35,991 nucleotides of DNA from Treponemataceae bacterium (GTDB lineage: Bacteria > Spirochaetota > Spirochaetia > Treponematales > Treponemataceae), in assembly GCA_024402435.1 (NCBI GenBank), contig JAKSTU010000024.1, forward strand, positions 1 through 35,991. The letters are read 5' to 3'. The notes below the pieces were generated by a model. That model did no database searches. It saw nothing but the letters and a program-made list of their open reading frames with translations, and was not told where the DNA came from. Both the position numbers and the translations under genes were made by a program. Positions within the stretch are counted from its first letter, which is position 1. Each line of letters starts with the position of its first letter. Below, one piece after another: positions 1-6,770 of this stretch.

Positions 1-1664
1 TCAAACCAGATTACTTCGCTGTTGTTCTCAAATGCCAGAATATGAGTACAGATTCGGTCCAGGAACCAGCGGTCATGGCTTACGCACATTACGCAGCCCG
101 CAAAATCTTCAATTGCATCTTCCAAAGCGCGGATGGTAGTAACGTCCAGATCGTTTGTAGGCTCGTCCAAAAGCAGAACATTTCCGCCCTGTTTCAGCAT
201 CATGCCAAGATTCAGACGGTTTTTCTCACCGCCTGAAAGCACGCCAACTTTTTTCTTCTGGTCAGGCCCGCTGAAGTTGAACCAGCTGCAGTAAGCGCGG
301 CTGTTGATTTCACGGAGCGCACCGTTTAGAGGCCGGCCTTTTTCATCAACTGCACCCAGTTTGATAATGTCCAGGCCGTCAGAAAGCTGCTCCCAAACAG
401 TCTTGTTGTCATCCAGAAGGCTTCGCATCTGATCAACATAAACAAGCTTAACAGTTTCTCCCACACGGATGTTTCCGCTGTCAGGCTTTTCTCCGCCGGC
501 AGATCCGTCAAGCCGTTCCACAGTCTGTCCGGCCGCATCTGCAATCAGACGGAACAAAGTGGTCTTACCGGCACCGTTCGGTCCCACAATACCCACAACA
601 GCACCGGCGGGCACAGTAAAAGAAAGATTGTCAAAAAGCAGCCGGTCTCCGTAACCCTTCGTAAGCCCCTTAGCTTCAATAACAAGCCCGCCCAAACGCG
701 GCCCCGCAGGAATCGTAATCTTTGTATCCTTGATCTGCCCCTTTCCGGACTGATTGAGCAGTTCTTCGTATCTTGTAATGTGTTCCTTGTGTTTGGCCTG
801 CCGACCCTTTGCACCCATGTGAATCCATTCAAGCTCGTGTTTGAGAGCCTTCTGCCGTTCACTTTCGCCCTTTTCTTCCATTTTGAGACGGTTTTCTTTC
901 TGCTCAAGCCAGCCTGAATAATTTCCCTTGTAAGGAATACCTTCGCCCCGGTCCAGTTCCAGAATCCAGCCGGCAACATTGTCAAGAAAGTAACGGTCAT
1001 GAGTTACCGCAATGATTGTTCCGGGATATGACTGCAGATGCCGTTCAAGCCAGGCAACAGTTTCCGCATCCAGATGGTTTGTAGGTTCGTCCAAAAGCAG
1101 AATGTCCGGTTTCTGAAGAAGAAGCCGGCACAAAGCAACACGACGCCGCTCACCGCCGGAAAGCACATCAACAACCTGATCAGAAGGCGGACAGCGCAGT
1201 GCATCCATTGCAAGCTCCAGCTGACTTTCCAGATTCCATGCATCCAAAGCATCCAGTTTTTCCTGAATTTCAGCCTGCCGTGCGCAAAGTTTGTCAAAAT
1301 CCGCATCCGGGTCCCCGAAAGCCTCATTCACTTTGTCAAATTCTTCAAGAAGCGCAGTAGTTTCTGCAACACCTTCTTTTACAATTTCCATTACAGTCTT
1401 GCCGGCAGCAAGTTCAGGCTCCTGAGGCAGATAGCCGATTGAATAACCCGGAGCAATCGTGGTTTCACCTGTAAAATCCGTGTCCAAACCTGCAAAAATC
1501 TTCATCAGAGAAGATTTACCGGAACCGTTTTCACCGAGCACACCGATTTTTGCACCGTAGTAATAAGAAATGCTGATATCTTTAAGAACAGTTTTTGTGC
1601 CGTATGAACGCGACACACGATCCATTGTGTAAATGATTTTCTTGTCATCAAAAGTTGTAGCCAT
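1..1664 (-). CDS. ettA: Energy-dependent translational throttle protein EttA (ABC-F ATPase), 3' end cut by window
   Basis: ABC-F proteins bind the ribosomal E site and couple ATP level to entry into elongation; this one is soluble and cytoplasmic. About 554 residues are present with no frame break. The first ATP-binding domain has Walker A GENGSGKS near residues 44-51, then signature LSGGERRR and Walker B LLLDEPTNHLD. The linker between the domains carries the charged arm typical of the family. The second domain has Walker A GPNGAGKTT (Lys367), LSGGEKNR and LLLDEPTNDLD. The last visible residues, ILAFENNSEVIWF, match the EttA C-terminal region, so only a few residues are missing (E. coli EttA is about 555 aa). 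The ATG at 1664 has no Shine-Dalgarno and lies 6 nt after a TAGAAT -10 box, so a leaderless mRNA is likely. Other ABC-F subfamilies (Uup, YheS) are less likely, because the arm and C-terminus fit EttA. Confidence 0.95.
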   Translation of the reverse strand, partial: MATTFDDKKIIYTMDRVSRSYGTKTVLKDISISYYYGAKIGVLGENGSGKSSLMKIFAGLDTDFTGETTIAPGYSIGYLPQEPELAAGKTVMEIVKEGVAETTALLEEFDKVNEAFGDPDADFDKLCARQAEIQEKLDALDAWNLESQLELAMDALRCPPSDQVVDVLSGGERRRVALCRLLLQKPDILLLDEPTNHLDAETVAWLERHLQSYPGTIIAVTHDRYFLDNVAGWILELDRGEGIPYKGNYSGWLEQKENRLKMEEKGESERQKALKHELEWIHMGAKGRQAKHKEHITRYEELLNQSGKGQIKDTKITIPAGPRLGGLVIEAKGLTKGYGDRLLFDNLSFTVPAGAVVGIVGPNGAGKTTLFRLIADAAGQTVERLDGSAGGEKPDSGNIRVGETVKLVYVDQMRSLLDDNKTVWEQLSDGLDIIKLGAVDEKGRPLNGALREINSRAYCSWFNFSGPDQKKKVGVLSGGEKNRLNLGMMLKQGGNVLLLDEPTNDLDVTTIRALEDAIEDFAGCVMCVSHDRWFLDRICTHILAFENNSEVIWF

Positions 1665-1670
1665 GGCCGA

Positions 1671-1699
1671 ATTCTAACATAAAACATAAGGGTTCTCAA
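1671..1699 (-). promoter_or_regulatory. Predicted leaderless promoter of ettA
   Basis: Read on the minus strand: TTGAGA, 17-nt spacer, TAGAAT, then 6 nt to the ATG at 1664. Both hexamers and the spacer fit sigma70. A start site 7 nt after the -10 box would fall on the A of the ATG. Confidence 0.65.
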
Positions 1700-1712
1700 G
1701 GAGGAAATTCGA

Positions 1713-1800
1713 AGGGGAAAAGCCTTTCCCCTGGGCTCAGCCCAAAAAGGTCTTCGCCACACCCCATTCTCCTGGGACCTCCGGGGCCGGCCCCAAACCC
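1713..1800. repeat. GC-rich cluster of short palindromes in the ettA/lipoprotein intergenic region
   Basis: Three inverted repeats lie in tandem: AGGGGAAA/TTTCCCCT with a 4-nt loop (1713-1732), GGGCT/AGCCC (1733-1743) and the perfect palindrome GGGGCCGGCCCC (1783-1794). The base composition is clearly richer in GC than the flanks. It looks like a mobile intergenic (REP-like) element, but only one copy is present here. On the minus strand it lies upstream of the ettA promoter, and on the plus strand upstream of the lipoprotein promoter. Confidence 0.45.
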
Positions 1801-1819
1801 CGCCTGAACATTTCGCAAT

Positions 1820-1833
1820 AATTACATGTAATT
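1820..1833. promoter_or_regulatory. 14-bp perfect palindrome, possible operator
   Basis: AATTACATGTAATT is a perfect 14-bp palindrome lying 30 nt upstream of the -35 box at 1864. Its position would suit an activator or repressor site for the downstream lipoprotein gene, but no regulator is identifiable and an AT-rich palindrome may arise by chance. Confidence 0.25.
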
Positions 1834-1863
1834 CGCATTTTTCTAGAGATTTTAGAGATTCAA

Positions 1864-1892
1864 TTGACTATGCCCATTTGTCAGTGTAAACT
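1864..1892 (+). promoter_or_regulatory. Sigma70-type promoter for the lipoprotein gene
   Basis: TTGACT (1864-1869), 17-nt spacer, TAAACT (1887-1892) preceded by TG. It would give a leader of about 170 nt before the ATG at 2071. That leader contains the 46-nt repeat at 1929 and an imperfect stem around 1995-2026. Confidence 0.5.
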
Positions 1893-1928
1893 TCAATAAA
1901 TAGACTCAATTTCGGGCTTCAGAAAAAC

Positions 1929-1974
1929 TGTCATGTTGAGCGAAATGAACATTGTGAATGAAGTCGAAACATCT
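1929..1974 (+). repeat. 46-nt dispersed intergenic repeat, copy 1
   Basis: The unit begins TGTCAT and ends GAATGAAGTCGAAACATCT. A second copy of exactly the same length lies on the opposite strand at 35881-35926. The first 6 and last 19 bases are identical and the 21-nt middle has diverged. Related TGTCAT...GAAACATCT units are, from memory, common intergenic repeats in many bacterial genomes. Confidence 0.6.
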
Positions 1975-2070
1975 GCAGATCCTGATATTCTAAAACCCGA
2001 CATTTGACCTGTTGATTTGTCCGGGTGGGCAAAAAACGACAAACACAGTTTTCTTGGAGGAAATAAGAAA

Positions 2071-2544
2071 ATGAAAAAACTGGCAAATTATGCAGTTATC
2101 GGATTGATTCTGGTTGCACTGGTTGCAATCACTTCTTGTGGTACACCTTTTGCAATTAATACTGCTATCAATGGAAAGTGCTATGTCCATTATGACGGAA
2201 CTGAAACATACGGAGTTATTTTCGATAGTCAGACTTCCTATACCTATTATGAAATCACCAAAGGAGCTTCTAAACCTTCAGTTGCAAATCATTTTACAGA
2301 TTACGAGGTAGATAAAGACAGCAACGACAAGTCAATTTTCTATGTCAGCCGCCCCAATCCAAACAAAGGACTGGATGATGTTAAAGTTTGGAGAATCAGC
2401 CAGAAAGACTTGAACACACTTTACCGCAACAATGATGCCAATACAAAATATACGTCTGTCAGCAAAGCCAAGTTTGAAGAAATCTTCAAAGGAACCGGAA
2501 AAGACACCTGGAAATATGTTAATGGAAAAGTTGAATTCAAATAA
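2071..2544 (+). CDS. Predicted lipoprotein of unknown function
   Basis: The 157-aa product starts with Lys-Lys, a hydrophobic core of about 16 residues and the lipobox ITS-C (Cys23), so it should be lipidated and anchored facing the periplasm or the cell surface. The mature part is hydrophilic, rich in Tyr, Asp, Asn and Lys, with no motif I recognise. The ATG at 2071 follows a strong GGAGG (2056-2060); the in-frame upstream ATG at 2017 would bury the signal peptide and is rejected. The gene stands alone with its own promoter (1864-1892) and terminator (2571-2606), and has a long leader. Small lipoproteins of this sort are common in treponemes and often lineage-specific. Confidence 0.8.
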   Translation: MKKLANYAVIGLILVALVAITSCGTPFAINTAINGKCYVHYDGTETYGVIFDSQTSYTYYEITKGASKPSVANHFTDYEVDKDSNDKSIFYVSRPNPNKGLDDVKVWRISQKDLNTLYRNNDANTKYTSVSKAKFEEIFKGTGKDTWKYVNGKVEFK

Positions 2545-2570
2545 TTCCGCTTTCCTTAATGCTTAACGCA

Positions 2571-2606
2571 AACCTGTCCGGCAAACTGCTGTGACAGGTT
2601 TTTTTT
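2571..2606 (+). terminator. Rho-independent terminator after the lipoprotein gene
   Basis: AACCTGTC (2571-2578) pairs perfectly with GACAGGTT (2593-2600) and is followed by a T run to 2606. Confidence 0.8.
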
Positions 2607-2650
2607 CGCCCTTTACCTGTTTTCCCGTCGCAGTTTTTCAAAAAAATCAT

Positions 2651-2656
2651 TATACT
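2651..2656 (+). promoter_or_regulatory. Predicted leaderless -10 box for the YgiT-type gene
   Basis: TATACT ends 6 nt before the ATG at 2663, and no Shine-Dalgarno is present. The -35 region is weak. The 16 bases TATACTTTCATCATGA recur exactly at 33526-33541 in front of another gene. Confidence 0.5.
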
Positions 2657-2662
2657 TTCATC

Positions 2663-2893
2663 ATGAAATGTCCCCAATGCAACATAAACATGAAGTCCGG
2701 CACAAAAACCCACACTGTCCAGCATCCCGCCGGCACAATGATTTTTCATCACGTTCCCTGCTTTGAATGCCTCAGCTGCGGTCAGTCCTTTTTCAGTCCG
2801 GAAATCACCGCCAACCTGGAAAACAAGATAGACAATCTGAGCGAAGTTCTTTCCGGTGTCTACGAAACAGAATTCGATCCTGTCAACCCGTAA
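2663..2893 (+). CDS. YgiT-type zinc finger protein
   Basis: The 76-aa product has a CPQC pair at Cys3/Cys6 and CFECLSCG with Cys33, Cys36 and Cys39, the usual two-knuckle zinc site of the YgiT/MqsA N-terminal family. The rest is a short acidic tail (residues 45-76). In MqsA this domain precedes a helix-turn-helix and neutralises the MqsR toxin. Here no helix-turn-helix follows and no MqsR-like toxin flanks the gene, so an antitoxin role is not supported. The start at 2663 is chosen because the first codons give the Cys pair and a TATACT box lies 6 nt upstream. Longer in-frame starts would run into the preceding terminator hairpin. Confidence 0.75.
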   Translation: MKCPQCNINMKSGTKTHTVQHPAGTMIFHHVPCFECLSCGQSFFSPEITANLENKIDNLSEVLSGVYETEFDPVNP

Positions 2894-2974
2894 GTTTTGC
2901 CCTTCATCGCCAGTCTGCTTCTTCCGCCCTGTGATTTTTTTCACAGAAAAATAGCATCTAAAGAAAAATCAGCA

Positions 2975-3003
2975 TTGAATTCTCCCTTTCCTTGTGCTAA
3001 ACT
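2975..3003 (+). promoter_or_regulatory. Sigma70-type promoter for the riboswitch-symporter unit
   Basis: TTGAAT (2975-2980), 17-nt spacer, TAAACT (2998-3003). It lies about 35 nt before the first glycine aptamer and would give a leader of roughly 245 nt. Confidence 0.5.
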
Positions 3004-3035
3004 AAGGCAACTGTTTCATGCGTTGAATTGAATCA

Positions 3036-3240
3036 GTTCTCTGGAGAGTCCCTCGTAAGCAGGGCGCCGAAGGGTTAAGCGGATTACCCGTGATATCTCA
3101 GGCACAAGGAACAGAGATTTGTTACAACTGTTCTACTCTTTGGAGAGTCTTGCCTGTGCAATGATGCACAGATGATGCCGAAAGCGGTTCATCTTACGGG
3201 CGAGACTCTTATTTTTTAAAAAGGGACTTGAAAATCCCGC
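3036..3240 (+). promoter_or_regulatory. Tandem glycine riboswitch (gcvT type)
   Basis: The first aptamer (about 3036-3118) shows the family's conserved blocks in order: GGAGAG (3043-3048), CGCCGAAGG (3064-3072), CTCAGG (3098-3103) and AAGGAACAGAG, with TCTCT/AGAGA closing the base stem. The second (about 3133-3232) repeats GGAGAG (3142-3147) and TGCCGAAAG (3176-3184). Its 3' part is degenerate, with an ATTTTTTAAAAA stretch before AAGGGAC. A short GGGA/TCCC stem (3223-3238) lies just before the AGGA ribosome binding site at 3241, suggesting translational control. The downstream gene is a Na+/alanine-glycine symporter, a known target class of glycine riboswitches. Confidence is high for the first aptamer and moderate for the exact limits of the second. 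Confidence 0.85.
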
Positions 3241-3252
3241 AGGACGCTTATT

Positions 3253-4701
3253 ATGGAAACGTTCGATCTGATTCTTGACAAGATTGACGGCATTGTTTGG
3301 GGAATCCCCACAATGGTTCTTATTCTTGCCACCGGTCTTCTTCTGACCATCCGTGTTCGCGGTATGCAGTTTACAAAACTGGGCCGCGCATTGAAATCCA
3401 TTTTCCGCAAATCAGACGGAGAAAAAGGTGAAGTAACCAGTTTCGGTGCTCTTTGTACAGCTCTTTCTGCTACAATCGGTACAGGTAACATTGTCGGTGT
3501 TGCAACAGCTATTGCAGCCGGTGGACCCGGTGCACTTTTCTGGATGTGGATTGCTGCCCTTCTCGGAATTGCAACAAAATATGCTGAATGTATGCTCGCT
3601 GTAATGTACCGTGAAAAGAAAGCTGACGGACACATTCTTGGTGGTCCTTTCTACACGATTGAAAAAGGTCTCGGACCCAAATGGAAGTGGCTTGCCGTTC
3701 TGTTTGCCGTTTTCGGACTGCTGGCCGGTGTTATGGGTATTGGTACAATCACTCAGATCAACGGTATTACATCAGCTGTTCAGAACGCCTTCGATCCTAC
3801 AGCTGCCAACGCAATTACAATTTTCGGCCGCGAATACTCAGTTTCTGTTGTAGTTGCAGGTCTTTTTGTTACACTTTTTGCTGCACTGGTTATCATCGGT
3901 GGTCTTAAACGCATTTCAAAAGTTGCAGAAGTTGTTGTTCCTTTCATGGCTGTTGTCTACGTATTCCTCGGACTCAGCGTTCTCATCATGAATGCAACAA
4001 AGATTCCTACTGCATTCGTTATCATCTTCAAGAGCGCATTCGGTTGGAAAGAAGTTTCTGCCGGTATCATGGGATTCGTTCTGAAACAGATTACAGATTC
4101 AATGCAGAAAGGTATTGCACGCGGTATCTTCTCAAACGAAGCAGGTCTCGGTTCTGCACCTATCGCAGCTTCTTCAGCTCAGGTACAGGAACCTGTTGCA
4201 CAGGGTCTTGTTTCCATGACAGGTACATTCATTGATACAATCATCATTTGTACAATGACAGGTCTTGCAATCGTTATCGGCGGCATGAACGGCGGAATTT
4301 GGACAAACCCCGACAACCTTCAGGGTGTTGCACTTACAAGCCAGGCTTTCTCAAACGTACTTGGCGGTGACGGTCAGTCAGTTCAGTTCCTGCTCATGAT
4401 TTGTCTGGTATTCTTTGCATTCACAACCATTCTCGGTTGGGACTACTACGGCGAACGCTGCTGTGAATATCTTGCCGGCGACAAAAAATCAGTCGTAATT
4501 ATTTACCGCATTATTTACATCATTGCAGTTTTCATCGGACCGTACCTTACAGTTTCCGAAGTTTGGACCATTGCAGATATTTTCAACGGTCTCATGGCAA
4601 TTCCTAACTGTGTCTCTCTGATTGCTCTCAGCGGTGTTGTTTCAAAAGCAACAAAAGACTTCTTCAAACGCTATCCTACATTGGAATCAGAAGGAAAATA
4701 A
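3253..4701 (+). CDS. Sodium:alanine/glycine symporter (AGCS family)
   Basis: The 482-aa inner-membrane protein has about eleven hydrophobic segments and the family core GTGNIVGVATAIAAGGPGA early (near residue 80), followed by FWMWIAALLGIATKYAE. Conserved FSNEAGLGSAPIAA lies in the middle and ILGWDYYGERC toward the C-terminus. AGCS proteins import alanine or glycine with Na+. The length matches the family (about 450-500 aa). The start at 3253 follows AGGA at 3241. The tandem glycine riboswitch in its leader argues that glycine is the relevant substrate. It is a single-gene unit closed by a strong terminator. Confidence 0.93.
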   Translation: METFDLILDKIDGIVWGIPTMVLILATGLLLTIRVRGMQFTKLGRALKSIFRKSDGEKGEVTSFGALCTALSATIGTGNIVGVATAIAAGGPGALFWMWIAALLGIATKYAECMLAVMYREKKADGHILGGPFYTIEKGLGPKWKWLAVLFAVFGLLAGVMGIGTITQINGITSAVQNAFDPTAANAITIFGREYSVSVVVAGLFVTLFAALVIIGGLKRISKVAEVVVPFMAVVYVFLGLSVLIMNATKIPTAFVIIFKSAFGWKEVSAGIMGFVLKQITDSMQKGIARGIFSNEAGLGSAPIAASSAQVQEPVAQGLVSMTGTFIDTIIICTMTGLAIVIGGMNGGIWTNPDNLQGVALTSQAFSNVLGGDGQSVQFLLMICLVFFAFTTILGWDYYGERCCEYLAGDKKSVVIIYRIIYIIAVFIGPYLTVSEVWTIADIFNGLMAIPNCVSLIALSGVVSKATKDFFKRYPTLESEGK

Positions 4702-4738
4702 AACTTCCTGCATTCATATGCTGAATGTTTGAAACATA

Positions 4739-4776
4739 AGCCCTGAAAACTTCATCAGTTTCAGGGCTTTTTTTTT
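4739..4776 (+). terminator. Rho-independent terminator after the symporter
   Basis: AGCCCTGAAA (4739-4748) pairs perfectly with TTTCAGGGCT (4759-4768), followed by a run of T to 4776. Confidence 0.9.
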
Positions 4777-4787
4777 GTCTCTCCGCT

Positions 4788-4815
4788 TTTACACAAATCT
4801 CCCGCCTGCTATAAT
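4788..4815 (+). promoter_or_regulatory. Predicted leaderless promoter of the EamA gene
   Basis: TTTACA (4788-4793), 16-nt spacer, perfect TATAAT (4810-4815), 6 nt to the ATG at 4822. No Shine-Dalgarno. Confidence 0.65.
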
Positions 4816-4821
4816 AAGTCC

Positions 4822-5733
4822 ATGACTTTAGGAATCATTCTTGCATCAGTTTCTGTTTTTATTTGGGGTATAACCTTTGTCTGCACAAAATCCCTTCTCC
4901 TTCAGTTCTCCCCTCTGGAAATCCTTTTTTACCGCTTTCTTCTCGCTTTTCTTGGGCTTTTCCTGATCCGACCGAAAAAACTTGTCCTAAAAAACAAAAA
5001 AGAAAACTGGCTTTTTGCATTAGCAGGCCTTTCTGGCGTTGTCCTTTACCAGTTCACGGAAAACATTGCCATTTCCTACACAACCGCATCCAATGTCAGC
5101 ATCATTGTTGCAATCAGTCCCATGTTTACAGCAATCATTTCCCAGATTTTCCAGAAAGAAAAACATATTACGCCATTTTTCATCATCGGTTTTGCTGTGG
5201 CAATAATCGGTATCGCACTGGTCAGTTTCAACGGAAACGCAAGCCTCAGCATCAATCCCCTGGGAGACCTTCTGGCCCTGTGTTCATCAATCTGCTGGGG
5301 TTTCTATTCCCTTTTCGTTTCCAGAATCAACGCACTCGGCTACGACAATATATGCAGCACCCGTCGCGTTTTCTTCTTTGCAATCCTTTTCATGATTCCG
5401 CTTATGATAGCTGGCGGCTTTTTCGGGCAGTACATTCCCGCAATGCACATAAGCCTTGACCCGGCAGTAAACGCAGCCCGTTTTTCTTCTTTCCTCAACT
5501 GGTTCAATCTGGCTTTCCTCGGATTGCTTGCTTCTGCCCTTTGCTTTGCAATCTGGAACATCGCATGCAACATCGTCGGAACTGTCCGTGTGTCCGTCGG
5601 TATTTACCTTATTCCAGTCGTAACCATCGTTTTTGCTTTTTTTGCTTTGGGCGAACAGATTACTTTCATGGGACTTTCAGGCGCGGTCCTTACAATTGCC
5701 GGTTTGTTCATTTCAAACATCAAATCAAAATGA
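4822..5733 (+). CDS. EamA/DMT-family transporter
   Basis: The 303-aa protein has ten predicted membrane helices in two repeated EamA halves (about residues 5-135 and 150-300). The first begins with a helix containing IWGITFVCTK, and the second begins with LLALCSSICWGFYSLF. Drug/metabolite transporters of this type are inner-membrane exporters of amino acids or other small metabolites; the substrate cannot be read from sequence. The ATG at 4822 starts the first helix and lies 6 nt after TATAAT. It converges on a small minus-strand gene, with a GC-rich hairpin between them. Confidence 0.85.
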   Translation: MTLGIILASVSVFIWGITFVCTKSLLLQFSPLEILFYRFLLAFLGLFLIRPKKLVLKNKKENWLFALAGLSGVVLYQFTENIAISYTTASNVSIIVAISPMFTAIISQIFQKEKHITPFFIIGFAVAIIGIALVSFNGNASLSINPLGDLLALCSSICWGFYSLFVSRINALGYDNICSTRRVFFFAILFMIPLMIAGGFFGQYIPAMHISLDPAVNAARFSSFLNWFNLAFLGLLASALCFAIWNIACNIVGTVRVSVGIYLIPVVTIVFAFFALGEQITFMGLSGAVLTIAGLFISNIKSK

Positions 5734-5737
5734 TTCT

Positions 5738-5760
5738 GCCGGTCCCGCCCGACCGGCTTT
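5738..5760. terminator. Short hairpin between convergent genes
   Basis: GCCGGTC (5738-5744) pairs with GACCGGC (5751-5757) around a 6-nt loop; only TTT follows. It sits between two converging stop codons and may serve both strands, but the T tract is weak. Confidence 0.5.
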
Positions 5761-5763
5761 CAG

Positions 5764-6057
5764 TCATGCAGCGCGTCTTCTTCTTACGGGCTTCGGGTTC
5801 TCAGGGTTTTTCATTCCTTTTTCCACAATCCACTGGTAAACAGAGGGGCAAATCCACAGCATTCCTATGGAAAGAGGAAGTGTAAAAACAAAGGACATTA
5901 CATAATTTGACCCGAAACTGATTCTTGCGTATTCTTTTCCTATATCACTGATTGTAAGAATTGCCGCAAGGATCAGGGGCAAGAGCAGAGCGAATCCGAT
6001 TATCACTCCTGCTGTAAATCCAGCCTTTTTGCTTACTGCTTCATAATTTGATTTCAT
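5764..6057 (-). CDS. Small two-helix membrane protein, unknown function
   Basis: The 97-aa product has two hydrophobic segments (about residues 14-36 and 50-70) and a very basic tail ending PVRRRRAA. No motif is recognised. The ATG at 6057 is preceded by GGAGG seven bases upstream, which decides this start over an in-frame ATG 18 codons earlier. The region upstream on this strand holds an inverted repeat GGGACA/TGTCCC (6105-6120) and an A-rich tract, with no clear promoter. A membrane stress or cell-envelope role is conceivable but not shown. Confidence 0.65.
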   Translation of the reverse strand: MKSNYEAVSKKAGFTAGVIIGFALLLPLILAAILTISDIGKEYARISFGSNYVMSFVFTLPLSIGMLWICPSVYQWIVEKGMKNPENPKPVRRRRAA

Positions 6058-6203
6058 ATCAACACCTCCGTGATTCATTGTGATGACAGAATACATAGCG
6101 GAGTGGGACACAGCTTGTCCCTGCAGTTTTTTTTTCTACAAAAATTTGAATTTTTTTCAGACTGCCAAAAATCCACGCAAGGCGATACGATAGTTTCCTC
6201 GCC

Positions 6204-6232
6204 TTGTTCCAGCTCTTTTCTTCCTGTATAAT
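6204..6232 (+). promoter_or_regulatory. Predicted leaderless promoter of the methionine sulfoxide reductase gene
   Basis: TTGTTC (6204-6209), 17-nt spacer, TATAAT (6227-6232), 6 nt to the ATG at 6239. No Shine-Dalgarno. Confidence 0.65.
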
Positions 6233-6238
6233 GATTTT

Positions 6239-6700
6239 ATGTACAGAATGCTTTCAAAACAGCTTGAATCTCTTTCAGAAGACGTAGATTACGAAGTTAC
6301 CATACTTTCCAACGCTTCTGCTCTTCTCTTTGATACCCTTGAACAAATCAACTGGGCCGGTTTTTACCTGCTGGACGGGAACACCCTCATACTCGGGCCT
6401 TTTCAGGGCAAACCTGCCTGCATAAAGATTCCCATGGGTCGTGGTGTTTGCGGAACCTCTGCATCCAAGGATGAAACTGTCCTTGTACCGGATGTTCATG
6501 CTTTCCCCGGGCACATTGCCTGTGACAGCGCATCCAATTCAGAAATTGTTATTCCGCTTCACAAAAACGGCAAATTGATCGGTGTTCTGGATATAGACAG
6601 CCCAGTAACCAACCGCTTTTCAGAGACAGATAAAGCCGGCCTGGAACTTTTTGCAGAAACGCTGGAAAAACTTCTTCCACCAGGCAAATCATTCTTTTAA
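6239..6700 (+). CDS. msrC: GAF-domain free methionine-(R)-sulfoxide reductase
   Basis: The 153-aa protein is a single GAF domain matching the YebR/fRMsr family along its length: INWAGFYLL, LGPFQGKPAC, GRGVCG, DVHAFPGHIACD and SNSEIVIPL. The three cysteines used in catalysis and resolution are present (Cys61, Cys71, Cys95). The enzyme reduces free methionine-R-sulfoxide with thioredoxin and is cytosolic. The start at 6239 fits the 6-nt spacing from TATAAT; a second in-frame ATG at 6248 is possible but less well placed. The gene stands alone, upstream of a sirtuin gene with its own promoter. Confidence 0.93.
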   Translation: MYRMLSKQLESLSEDVDYEVTILSNASALLFDTLEQINWAGFYLLDGNTLILGPFQGKPACIKIPMGRGVCGTSASKDETVLVPDVHAFPGHIACDSASNSEIVIPLHKNGKLIGVLDIDSPVTNRFSETDKAGLELFAETLEKLLPPGKSFF

Positions 6701-6758
6701 CCGGAACAAAATTTCCGGACAGCCTTCTGATACTCCTCTCCTGCCCTTAAAAACGTGA

Positions 6759-6764
6759 TATAAT
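6759..6764 (+). promoter_or_regulatory. Predicted leaderless -10 box of the sirtuin gene
   Basis: TATAAT ends 6 nt before the ATG at 6771; no Shine-Dalgarno and no good -35 box. Confidence 0.55.
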
Positions 6765-6770
6765 CAGTTT

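Noticed and set aside
1505..1762. Minus-strand reading frame of 85 codons over the ettA start and the GC-rich palindromes
   Set aside because: It overlaps the true ettA N-terminus in another frame; the frame is open only because of the repeat sequence.
2663..2893. MqsR/MqsA toxin-antitoxin system
   Set aside because: No toxin gene on either side and no DNA-binding domain in the zinc protein.
2929..2946. CTGTGA/TCACAG hairpin with a loop of six T as a terminator
   Set aside because: The T run is in the loop and A follows the stem, so it does not have the form of a terminator for the upstream gene.
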